Below are positions 6,832 to 13,480 of a stretch of DNA of 20,953 nucleotides, piece by piece. The translations under genes and the position numbers were made by a program. Under the pieces are notes generated by a model. The model saw only the letters and a list, made by a program, of their open reading frames with translations. It searched no databases and was not told the DNA's origin. Positions within the stretch are counted from its first letter, which is position 1; each line of letters begins with the position of its first letter. Where the stretch lies: IMG/VR virus record IMGVR_UViG_3300029258_003803, positions 1 through 20,953 of that record; one strand, 5' to 3'. Origin of the DNA: a virus.

Positions 6832-7058
6832 TGGAACGAGATTCTTCGCCTTCGCTACGCTTTGGCTCAGAATGACAATTTTCCAGGGTGGAACGAGATT
6901 CTTTGCCTTTGCTATGTTTTGGCTCAGAATGACAATTTTCCAGGGTGGAACGAGATTCTTTGCCTTTGCTATGCTTTGGCTCAGAATGACAATTTTCCAG
7001 GGTGGAACGAGATTCTTTGCCTTTGCTACGCTTTGGCTCAGAATGACAATTTTTCAGG
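6831..7058. repeat. 57-bp tandem repeat, four units, between portal and capsid genes
   Basis: Units start at 6831, 6888, 6945 and 7002, with only a few differences between them. Each contains AACGAGATTCTT...GGCTCAGAATGAC, a partial palindrome (ATTCT/AGAAT, GCC/GGC). The reverse complement (GTCATTCTGAGC...AAGAATCTCGTT) belongs to a dispersed repeat seen in many bacterial genomes, where it yields spurious 'CHSEPKRSEGEESR' peptides. It fills the whole space between the portal stop and the ribosome site of the capsid gene. Confidence 0.9.
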
Positions 7059-7067
7059 GAGGTTTTT

Positions 7068-9383
7068 ATGGTGGAAGAGGTTGAGCGGTTGGAGGGGGAG
7101 GCTGGCGCGGAGGGTCCGGATCTGGAGCGTGGGGATCTCGCGCGCGTGCACTCGGGCCGGCTGTTGCTCCAGCTGGAGCCGGTGGGCGGGGGCGTCAATC
7201 GGTCGGGCCGGCGGGAGTATGATTGCATCTTTTTGCAGCCGGGTCGGGTGATGATGGCCAACGGGGAGGAGAGTACCTGGTTGATCCCGGCGGATGTGGC
7301 CCAGGCGGCGGCGCCGCTCTTTGGTGAGGTCTCGTGTTACCTGGATCACCCGGATCAGGTGGGTTTCTGGGGCTCGCGGGGGGAGCCGAAGGTGCGCAAC
7401 CTGGCCGGGGTGACGTTCGATGCCCAGTGGTCGGAGGAGGATCGAGCGGTCGTTGGGGGTATCCGGTTGTATGACAAGGAGCCCGGGTCGCCCGGGGCGT
7501 TCGTTGGCCACCTGGTGGATCAGATACTGGCTGACAAGGAGACGGGATTGGAAGTTCCTTCGCTTGGCTTGTCAGCTGTTTTTTATCACGACTCGGTGTT
7601 CGACGAGGAGGCCGGTCTGAGGGTCACGACGGCTTTTCGAAAGATCGAGTCGGTTGATTTTGTCTATGCTGCCGGCGCGCGGGGGTACGTCCGCAAGGCG
7701 TTGGCTGCAATGGAGACCGGGGAGTGGCCTCGGTCTCGCTATCGCTTGGGGGCGTATCCCCAAAGGAGTGAAGCCATGTCAGAGGAAGTGAGGACTGCGG
7801 GGGGCGAGGGGAGTGCGCCTCCGGAGGAGGAAGCGCCGCGTGCGGAGCATTCGACGCAGAGATTTCAGCAGCTGTCGCCGGCGGTCGCGCCCGTGCTGCA
7901 GCAGGCCCAGGCCCAGCAAGAGCGGCCAGTGGACCTCGGTGCGGCGCTGGAGGCGATCCGCGGGGTGGCAGAGCGGATCGACCGGTTGGAGGGGCTGAGT
8001 GCGTCGGTGGAGCGTCTCGCCGGGCAGGTGGAGGTGTTGTCGCGGCCGGCTGCGGTGGCTGCGCCTGTGGCCGATCCGGAGCCGGAGCCCGTGCCTGTGC
8101 CGGCGGCGTCGGCGACACCGGCCGGCGACCTGGTCGTGGAGCGGCTGGACGGGCTGAGCGCGTCGGTGGAGCGGCTCGCCGGGCTGATGGCCGAGCGGGA
8201 GGCCGGGCAGACGGTCACCGGGATGGGCGATGCACCTCGAGGCGATGGTGGCCGGATCTCGCTGGGCCCGACGGGGCTGGAGCAGATGGAGGCGGCGGTC
8301 GACTGGATCTTTGGCGTGCCGGGCGCGTCGCTGCCGGTGCCTGATCTGCGGCGGACGGATCGGATTTACTATTTGCTGAGCGGTGATGGTAACTGGACTG
8401 GGGTGTTCAACGAGAGGGAGGCGTTGGCAACGGCGAATCCGACGACACTGCCGGGGTTGGCAGTCAATGCCATGAACAAGGTGATTGTGCCGCTCTACGA
8501 TCGCATGGGCTGGTATCGTTGGTATGAAAAGATTGTTGTCGTGCAGCCGACGGATGGGACGTTGCATGATATGGCCTGGTTGCAGTTTGGTGGGATTGGT
8601 GACCTGCCCATCGTAGCAGACGGGGCAGCATACACTGAGCTGACGGTGGCGGATAGCAAGGAAAGCGATTCGTTCATCAAGCGAGGTGGGTACGTGGGGA
8701 TCACGGAGAAGATGCTGAGGAACAGTGCCATTGCCGAGATACAGGCGATTCCCAAGGCGATGGTTTTGTCTTCGGTACAGACCCGGTCGGGTAGGATTGC
8801 GGGGCTCTTTACGGCTAGTGCCGGCGTTGGACCGACGTTGGACCAGGACAGCACGGCTCTTTTCCACAACGATCACGGGAACCTGGCCACCACGGCGTAT
8901 TCGTGGTCGGCGTGGAAGGCGGCCAGGATCGAGTGTGCCAAACAAACGGAGTTGGGGAGCTCAAAGCGGCAAGGTCTGTTTCCGCGGTACTGTCTGGTGC
9001 CGATCGATTTGTATGACGGGGCGATGAGCGATTTCGGGTATGGTGCGGGTCCCCAGGGGCAACCGGGGACGAGTGACTATCACGTCAATCCGTACGCTAT
9101 GGATCACCCGGATGACCCTCGGCCGGTCCCTCTCTGTGTGCCAGATTGGACTGACACGAACGATTGGGGCTATCTGGCGGATCCGATGGTGGCTCCCATC
9201 ATTCAAATGGCGTACGCCGACAATCCGGGCGGGGGGATCCATCCCCCTCCACAGCTGTATGTAGTCACCAGTAAGCTGGCCGGTTTGATGTTCACGAATG
9301 ATGTGCTGCCGATTAAGGTCAGGGATTACTGGGCTTATGGCGTGGCCACCTATCGGGGCATTGGGAAGCGGAATGTGAGTTAG
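7068..9383 (+). CDS. Fused prohead protease - scaffold - major capsid protein
   Basis: 771 aa, ATG 7068 behind GGGAGG. Residues 50-215 resemble a prohead maturation protease: a His in CYLDHPDQVG (His94), a Ser in VPSLGLSAVF (Ser165 or Ser169), and IESVDFVYAAGARG with Asp197. Residues 237 to about 390 are Ala/Glu/Pro-rich and helical with the duplicated motif RLxGLSASVERLAG, as in scaffolds. From about 395 (ISLGPTGLEQMEAAVDWIFGV) to the end is a globular domain fitting a HK97-fold capsid subunit. The protease would process the scaffold and release mature capsid. A strong internal ribosome site and ATG at 7776 (Met237) could give scaffold-capsid without protease. Protease-capsid fusions are known but uncommon; usually these are two or three genes. 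Confidence 0.82.
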   Translation: MVEEVERLEGEAGAEGPDLERGDLARVHSGRLLLQLEPVGGGVNRSGRREYDCIFLQPGRVMMANGEESTWLIPADVAQAAAPLFGEVSCYLDHPDQVGFWGSRGEPKVRNLAGVTFDAQWSEEDRAVVGGIRLYDKEPGSPGAFVGHLVDQILADKETGLEVPSLGLSAVFYHDSVFDEEAGLRVTTAFRKIESVDFVYAAGARGYVRKALAAMETGEWPRSRYRLGAYPQRSEAMSEEVRTAGGEGSAPPEEEAPRAEHSTQRFQQLSPAVAPVLQQAQAQQERPVDLGAALEAIRGVAERIDRLEGLSASVERLAGQVEVLSRPAAVAAPVADPEPEPVPVPAASATPAGDLVVERLDGLSASVERLAGLMAEREAGQTVTGMGDAPRGDGGRISLGPTGLEQMEAAVDWIFGVPGASLPVPDLRRTDRIYYLLSGDGNWTGVFNEREALATANPTTLPGLAVNAMNKVIVPLYDRMGWYRWYEKIVVVQPTDGTLHDMAWLQFGGIGDLPIVADGAAYTELTVADSKESDSFIKRGGYVGITEKMLRNSAIAEIQAIPKAMVLSSVQTRSGRIAGLFTASAGVGPTLDQDSTALFHNDHGNLATTAYSWSAWKAARIECAKQTELGSSKRQGLFPRYCLVPIDLYDGAMSDFGYGAGPQGQPGTSDYHVNPYAMDHPDDPRPVPLCVPDWTDTNDWGYLADPMVAPIIQMAYADNPGGGIHPPPQLYVVTSKLAGLMFTNDVLPIKVRDYWAYGVATYRGIGKRNVS
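7762..7778 (+). promoter_or_regulatory. Internal ribosome binding site and start codon inside the capsid fusion gene
   Basis: AAAGGAG at 7762-7768 lies 7 nt before an in-frame ATG (7776-7778), at the exact junction of the protease and scaffold parts. Starting here gives a 535-aa scaffold-capsid protein. This is as strong a site as any in the cassette. Confidence 0.65.
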
Positions 9384-9412
9384 TCGGGTAGTCGGTTGGT
9401 CGGGTAGGTTCA
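9384..9412 (+). repeat. Short 8-bp tandem repeat (TAGTCGGG type)
   Basis: Units of RRTTAGTC/GGGTAGTC/GGTTGGTC type directly follow the capsid stop. The same family recurs at 19332-19396 and 20612-20671. Confidence 0.7.
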
Positions 9413-9431
9413 ACTATAAGGAGATTGTGTC

Positions 9432-9785
9432 ATGTTGAGGAAGTTTGTTCACACTGTACACGTGCCCGGGACGGGGACGGATATGAGTGTTCGGTGGAAG
9501 GTGCCGTCGGATTGTACGCTGTTGCATGTCTCGGCCTGTACCTCGTCGGATGACAGTGCAAAGATGGAGATCGGTGATGCGAGTGATGCCGATGCTCATT
9601 TGACGTCGTCGGCGGTCGGGAGTGGGGCGAATGCAATTGTGGAGTTTGACAAGGATGATTTTGTCGGCACGGAGTTTCCCCGGCTGCAGGATGGGGATAC
9701 GTTGGTCATTACGGTTGATACGGATGGAGGTGTTTCCGGGACCGGCGATGATTTGACGCTGGTGCTGACGTTTGTTGAGGGGTAG
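9432..9785 (+). CDS. Small beta-rich protein, candidate head decoration/cement protein
   Basis: 117 aa, ATG 9432 with AAGGAG at 9418-9423. The sequence alternates hydrophobic and polar residues (FVHTVHVPGTGTDMSVRWKVPSDCTLLHVSAC; TLVITVDTDGGVSGTGDDLTLVLTFVEG), the pattern of a beta-sandwich, and has no signal peptide. A small beta protein right after the capsid gene is the usual place of decoration or cement proteins that clamp capsid subunits. The role is inferred from position and fold only. Its general style is shared with the gene at 12145. Confidence 0.55.
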   Translation: MLRKFVHTVHVPGTGTDMSVRWKVPSDCTLLHVSACTSSDDSAKMEIGDASDADAHLTSSAVGSGANAIVEFDKDDFVGTEFPRLQDGDTLVITVDTDGGVSGTGDDLTLVLTFVEG

Positions 9786-9832
9786 CGCGTGATGCGTGAG
9801 ACGTGATTCGTGAGACGTGATTCGTGGGGGCA
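9784..9832 (+). repeat. Short 7-bp tandem repeats (CGTGATT type)
   Basis: Units of CGTGATG, CGTGAGA and CGTGATT alternate. This is the same family as at 3019-3141 and 19230-19275. Confidence 0.7.
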
Positions 9833-9867
9833 GGCGTGAGGTCTGCCCCTGTGTGGAGGAGGTTGTC

Positions 9868-10230
9868 ATGGGTTTTTTGGATTCGATGGCGGAGGGGGCG
9901 GCGAGGATGGCGGAGTATGCGGTGGCTCAGCGGGTGCAGGTGCCGGTGGAAGAGTTGGGGCGGGCGTTGGCTGAGTTGGGGCTGGTGGGTGTGCCAGTGT
10001 ATAGCGCGCGGAAGTTGGAGGATGGTGGCATTGAGGTGGTGACTCGGTTCGGCGCGAAGGTCTGGCGGCCGGAGAAGCCGGCGGCGAAGAAGCGGGCCAC
10101 GAGGAAGCCGGTCACGAAGAAGCCGGCTTCGAAGCGCACGCGGTCCCGGTCCGGGTCGTCGACGGGTAGCAAGAAGGTTGAGGTAAAAGGAAAGGAGGCC
10201 GGAGGTGAGGTTCAGGCTGAGCAGGAGTGA
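9868..10230 (+). CDS. Hypothetical protein with histone-like basic tail (120 aa)
   Basis: ATG 9868 with GGAGGAGG at 9854-9861. The N-terminal part is a helical and beta domain (MGFLDSMAEGAARMAEYAV, VPVEELGRALAELGLVGVPVYSARKLEDGGIEVVTRFGAKVW). The C-terminal third, from about residue 70, is rich in Lys/Arg/Ala/Pro with repeated KKPA/RKPV/KKPAS steps, like the tail of H1-type or HU-extension proteins that bind DNA without sequence preference. It lies between capsid and fibre-like genes, so it may be a DNA-condensing internal head protein. The family is not recognised. Its end overlaps the start of the next gene by 26 nt. Confidence 0.65.
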   Translation: MGFLDSMAEGAARMAEYAVAQRVQVPVEELGRALAELGLVGVPVYSARKLEDGGIEVVTRFGAKVWRPEKPAAKKRATRKPVTKKPASKRTRSRSGSSTGSKKVEVKGKEAGGEVQAEQE

Positions 10231-11218
10231 TGGGTGGTTTCTCGTTGGGTTGGTTGGGATTTTGGTTGTTGTTGTGTTGGTGGTGGGGGGTGTGCAGCGG
10301 TGGGAGGCGTCCATCGATGAGGGGAATGAGATTGTTTCGCTGGGGGTGTCGCATTTCAGCGGGATACACGTTTCGGTGCCGACGGATGTGGCTACGGCGA
10401 CGCCAGGGCTGATGGTGGACTGTGCCGGGGTGGGCAACTGTTTCGAGATTCGGGACGGGGGTACGCCGGTGGCGCAGTGGGGCGACGGTGGGGCTTTTAC
10501 CGGGTCTGGTGCGCGGACGTTTTCCGGTCTGGTCAATGCTAACGGCGGGATCGCGGTCGACACATCGGCTTTCACGGTGGCGGATGCGACGGGGAACACG
10601 GTGGTCAGTGGGACGCTGGCGGTGTCGGGGACGTCGACGCTGGCCGGCCTGGCTAACGCCGATGGTGGGATCGCGGTGGACACATCGGCTTTTACCGTGG
10701 CGGATGCGACGGGGAACACGGTGGTCAGTGGGACGCTGACGGTGTCGGGGACGTCGACGCTGGCCGGCCTGGCTAATGCCGACGGCGGGATCGCGGTGGA
10801 CACATCGGCTTTTACCGTGGCGGATGCGACGGGGAACACGGTGGTTAGTGGGACGCTGGCGGTTAGTGATACCTCGACGCTGGCCGGGGGGCTGACGGTG
10901 AGTGCCGGTGGGCTGGATGTTGCCGGCGGGGTGTTTGAGATGAGTCACACTGAGATCACGAATTCGTACGATCTCACCCCGACTAGCACGTTGTACATTG
11001 TGAACTCGACGGGGGCGACGGTTATAACGCCGACTGCTTGCTCGAATTTGGGGCAGATGCTGTTTTTCTATGGTGACGACAATAACGGTGTTACCATAGC
11101 GAAGGCGAATTTGCTGACGACGGACGGGAATGATGTGGCCATTGACCAGTATGACTTGGTGGGTTTTATGTGCGTGACGACGAAGTGGGCGCTGATGTTT
11201 GAGGCGAATTTGCAGTGA
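10205..11218 (+). CDS. Membrane-anchored repeat protein, fibre/adhesin-like
   Basis: 337 aa from GTG 10205, behind AGGAGG (10195-10200). Basic residues (RFRLSRSDG) precede one transmembrane segment (about residues 11-29). The middle holds three near-identical 36-residue repeats (NADGGIAVDTSAFTVADATG..., about residues 110-215), then a shorter fourth-like remnant, and a beta-rich end (SNLGQMLFFYGDDNNGVTIA ... VTTKWALMFEANLQ). The repeat type is common in trimeric fibre shafts and surface adhesins. A membrane anchor is odd for a virion fibre and suggests a host-surface protein or a virion protein crossing a membrane. The repeats are also nearly identical in DNA (units about 108 bp), so recent duplication is likely. 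Confidence 0.65.
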   Translation: MRFRLSRSDGWFLVGLVGILVVVVLVVGGVQRWEASIDEGNEIVSLGVSHFSGIHVSVPTDVATATPGLMVDCAGVGNCFEIRDGGTPVAQWGDGGAFTGSGARTFSGLVNANGGIAVDTSAFTVADATGNTVVSGTLAVSGTSTLAGLANADGGIAVDTSAFTVADATGNTVVSGTLTVSGTSTLAGLANADGGIAVDTSAFTVADATGNTVVSGTLAVSDTSTLAGGLTVSAGGLDVAGGVFEMSHTEITNSYDLTPTSTLYIVNSTGATVITPTACSNLGQMLFFYGDDNNGVTIAKANLLTTDGNDVAIDQYDLVGFMCVTTKWALMFEANLQ

Positions 11219-11257
11219 TCCGTGATGCGTGATGCGTCTACGGCGGAGCGATGGCCG

Positions 11258-11590
11258 GAGCCGGGGGTTGCCTGCGGGGTGGATCCCCGGCTCGGTAAGG
11301 GTCACGGTGGGGTGGTGGAGCGAACCTCAAGGCGGTGCACGAGTTTGTGTCTCGTCTCTAGGTCGCTAGGGGGGGCGCGTTTGTCGCTGGGCGTCGACGG
11401 GGACAACGGGGGTGTGTTTGAAGTCAGGGGGCTTTGTTATGGGTGTCGCCGGGTCCTTCGACCGCGGGAAGGCTGCGTGTAGCACCCGTCTGCGCGTCTT
11501 TGGATCTAGTTTTTTCGTGAGTTTCTAGTTCATTCTCGAGGGTGCCCGATGGCTGAGGGAGCTGGTGCCTTGCTTTGGTGGGTGCTGGTG
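11258..11590 (+). ncRNA. Candidate structured non-coding RNA, copy B
   Basis: There is no convincing gene between 11219 and 11624. Ordered blocks match copy A: 11322-11355, 11381-11402, 11455-11487 and 11541-11569. The hairpin arms change in pairing-preserving ways. GGTGCC/GGTGCC (11541-11546 with 11564-11569) replaces GGCGCC/GGCGCC at the same 23-nt spacing. CCTTC/GAAGG replaces CCTTC/GGAGG. A separate 9-bp inverted repeat, GAGCCGGGG (11258-11266) with CCCCGGCTC (11285-11293), lies upstream where copy A has its 13-bp one. It sits inside the structural cassette, 35 nt ahead of the caspase-like gene. Confidence 0.55.
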
Positions 11591-11624
11591 AATTTTCTCA
11601 GTAAAAATCCAGGAGGAGGGTGCT

Positions 11625-12155
11625 GTGAAGGTGTTGGCGATGTGTTGCCAGGAGTTTAGATGGGGGATGCGGAAGGTGGCGGGGGTGGAGCCGGTGTTGG
11701 CGCCGCCTATCCGTCTGGAGACGTTTAAGCCTGTCTTCCTGGAAGGCTATGGTTTGTTGATGTTCAAGCTCCACGGTCTAATTGACCAGCCATTTTGGTA
11801 TGGAACTGGCTGGACGACGGCGATGGGGGCGGAGCAGGTACGCCGGGCGGATCTAAAAGGTGTGATGGTATTTGCAATGTGTTGTTATACGCCGGAGAGT
11901 CCGATGCTGGAGGCGTTTCTCGATGCGGGGGCAAGTGTGATAGCCGGGCGGGGGGAGAATTTGGCCAGGCGGAGGGGGGTTCACGGGGTAGATTTGTTGG
12001 GTAGGGCTTTCAGGCAGGTGTACACCTCGACGCGGCGGCCGTGGATGTCGCTTCACCTGGCTAAGATGAGGGTACGGGCGGCAGGGTTGGATCGGACGGG
12101 GCGGGATGCGTTGGGGTTCAGGCTCTATGAAAGGATTGGCAGTCATGGGAGTTGA
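11625..12155 (+). CDS. Caspase/CHAT-like (clan CD peptidase-fold) protein
   Basis: 176 aa, GTG 11625 with AGGAGGAGGG at 11611-11620. Two hydrophobic strands carry a His-Gly (YGLLMFKLHG, His50) and a Cys (LKGVMVFAMCCY, Cys86 or Cys87), followed by MLEAFLDAGASVIAGRGEN. This matches the HG...C...'alldaGA.aViG' order of CHAT, gingipain (C25) and caspase-like peptidases, which cleave after a His/Cys dyad. It is shorter than most CHAT domains (250+ aa), so it may be a minimal or inactive form. No sensor domain is fused. It lies between the RNA candidate and small beta proteins. Whether it is a virion protein, a processing protease or a defence effector is open. Confidence 0.55.
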   Translation: MKVLAMCCQEFRWGMRKVAGVEPVLAPPIRLETFKPVFLEGYGLLMFKLHGLIDQPFWYGTGWTTAMGAEQVRRADLKGVMVFAMCCYTPESPMLEAFLDAGASVIAGRGENLARRRGVHGVDLLGRAFRQVYTSTRRPWMSLHLAKMRVRAAGLDRTGRDALGFRLYERIGSHGS

Positions 12156-12534
12156 TCGCATTCAATTCAGTACGGGGGCGGCGGTGGGGAGCGCGGGGGC
12201 GGCGACGTCGACGGGGTGCTGTCCGCATGTGGCGGGGCGGGTGTTGGCGGTTCACGTGGCGTATGTGGGATCGCCGCCGGCGGGGACGACGGATGTAACG
12301 CTGGAGGATGAGGCCGATCCGGCGGGGGAGAAGATTGTTAGTTTGGTGGATGGGGCGACGGATGTCAAGGTCTGTCCTCGGCGTAAGGTGCAGGATAATC
12401 TCGGTAGTGATGTCACGTTCGATGGAAGTAACGAGGTATACGAGCCGTATGTGGTGCATGGCCGGTTGAAGGCGACGATTGACCAGGTGAACAGTGGGGA
12501 TTCGGCGACGGTGACGGTGTGGGTGGAGGTGTGA
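12145..12534 (+). CDS. Small beta-rich phage-like protein (129 aa)
   Basis: ATG 12145 (MGVDRIQFSTGAAVGSAGAATS) overlaps the preceding stop by 11 nt, with AAGGA at 12131-12135 as ribosome site. An Ala/Gly-rich N-terminus leads into alternating beta strands (VLAVHVAYVGSPPAGTTDVTLEDEAD; GRLKATIDQVNSGDSATVTVWVEV). The style resembles the decoration-like gene at 9432 (ending TLVLTFVEG), so the two may be related structural proteins. No specific family is recognised. Confidence 0.65.
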   Translation: MGVDRIQFSTGAAVGSAGAATSTGCCPHVAGRVLAVHVAYVGSPPAGTTDVTLEDEADPAGEKIVSLVDGATDVKVCPRRKVQDNLGSDVTFDGSNEVYEPYVVHGRLKATIDQVNSGDSATVTVWVEV

Positions 12535-12535
12535 G

Positions 12536-12778
12536 GTGGCGACCTATGGGCGGGTGGCCAGCACGGGGGACGGCGGTATCGTTATTGAGGTGGATGGGGT
12601 GCGGATCACGATCGGCGATCTGAGTTCGTACGACACGGCGGCGGCGTTGAAGGCGGAGGCGGAGCGGCAGGCCGGCGGGTCGTTGGATGATCTCTATTTC
12701 CACGTCAACAGGGATGGGTCGGTGGTGATCGCTACGGGGTCGGCGCCGGCGGTCTGGCCGGAGGATGAGGGGGAGTAA
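12536..12778 (+). CDS. Small hypothetical protein (80 aa)
   Basis: GTG 12536 begins one base after the preceding TGA, and GGTGGAGGTG upstream serves as ribosome site. The protein has a short beta start (IVIEVDGVRITIGDL), a helix (DTAAALKAEAERQAG) and a beta hairpin (YFHVNRDGSVVIATG). It is acidic. It is co-translated with its neighbours in the fibre region; no family is recognised. Confidence 0.6.
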   Translation: MATYGRVASTGDGGIVIEVDGVRITIGDLSSYDTAAALKAEAERQAGGSLDDLYFHVNRDGSVVIATGSAPAVWPEDEGE

Positions 12779-12781
12779 GCT

Positions 12782-13480
12782 GTGGGTGAGGTTTTCAATG
12801 TGACCCACAATGCGGGCAATTTGTCCGAGTATGATGCGACGGCGACGGATGGGGGGGATCTGTCGGCGGACGCGGCGGCGGCGATGGCCGGCAGTGGCTA
12901 TGGCCTGCAGGCGGTGGTTGATGATACGAGCGCGTTGTATGGCCAGGTGAATGTTTCTCTCGCATCGGCGGCGTTCCGGTATCGGTTTTATTTTGACCCC
13001 AACGGCGTTTCGATGGGGAACGGGGATGAGTTCCGGCTGGTGGATTTCTGCGATGGGGGGAGCGTCCGTCAGTTTGTGGATGTGGAGTACTCGGGTAGTG
13101 CGTACAACATTCGGGCGCAGGTTGTGGACGATGTGGGGGGGTGGGATACGACGGGCAATCAGGCGATCACGGATGCGCCGCATTATATCGAGGTGTTGGT
13201 GGAGTATGCCAGCTCTAATGTGGCGAGTGACGGGCGGGTGACGCTCTGGATCGACGGGTCGCAAGAGGGACAGATTACGGGGCTGGATATATACGATGTG
13301 TCGAAGCCTGACCGGGCGCGGATGGGGGCGGTGCAGGGGCTGGAGGGGACGACGTCGGGGACGATTTATTTGGACGAGTTTGTGCTGCGGGATGACGACA
13401 CGGCGATCGGGCCGGCGTCGTACGGGGGCAGTGTTGCGCCGGTGGCGGCGCATCATTACCGGTTGAGGAGGGCGGCCTGA
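12782..13480 (+). CDS. LamG/concanavalin-like jelly-roll protein
   Basis: 232 aa, GTG 12782 with GGGGGAG at 12769-12775. The sequence order fits a laminin-G/concanavalin-like lectin sandwich: FRYRFYFDPNGVSMGNGDEFRLVDF, then VRQFVDVEYSGSAYNIRAQV, APHYIEVLVEYASS, GRVTLWIDGSQEGQITGLDI, and GTIYLDEFVLRDDDTAIG, where IYLDEFVL is typical of the last strands. Such domains bind glycans in phage tail or host-surface proteins. The end overlaps the next start (TGATG). A receptor- or glycan-binding accessory is the best guess. Confidence 0.65.
   Translation: MGEVFNVTHNAGNLSEYDATATDGGDLSADAAAAMAGSGYGLQAVVDDTSALYGQVNVSLASAAFRYRFYFDPNGVSMGNGDEFRLVDFCDGGSVRQFVDVEYSGSAYNIRAQVVDDVGGWDTTGNQAITDAPHYIEVLVEYASSNVASDGRVTLWIDGSQEGQITGLDIYDVSKPDRARMGAVQGLEGTTSGTIYLDEFVLRDDDTAIGPASYGGSVAPVAAHHYRLRRAA

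Noticed and set aside
6831-7058. 57-bp repeats as a second CRISPR array
   Set aside because: There is no repeat-spacer alternation: the whole 57 bp is repeated, and it matches a known dispersed repeat type.
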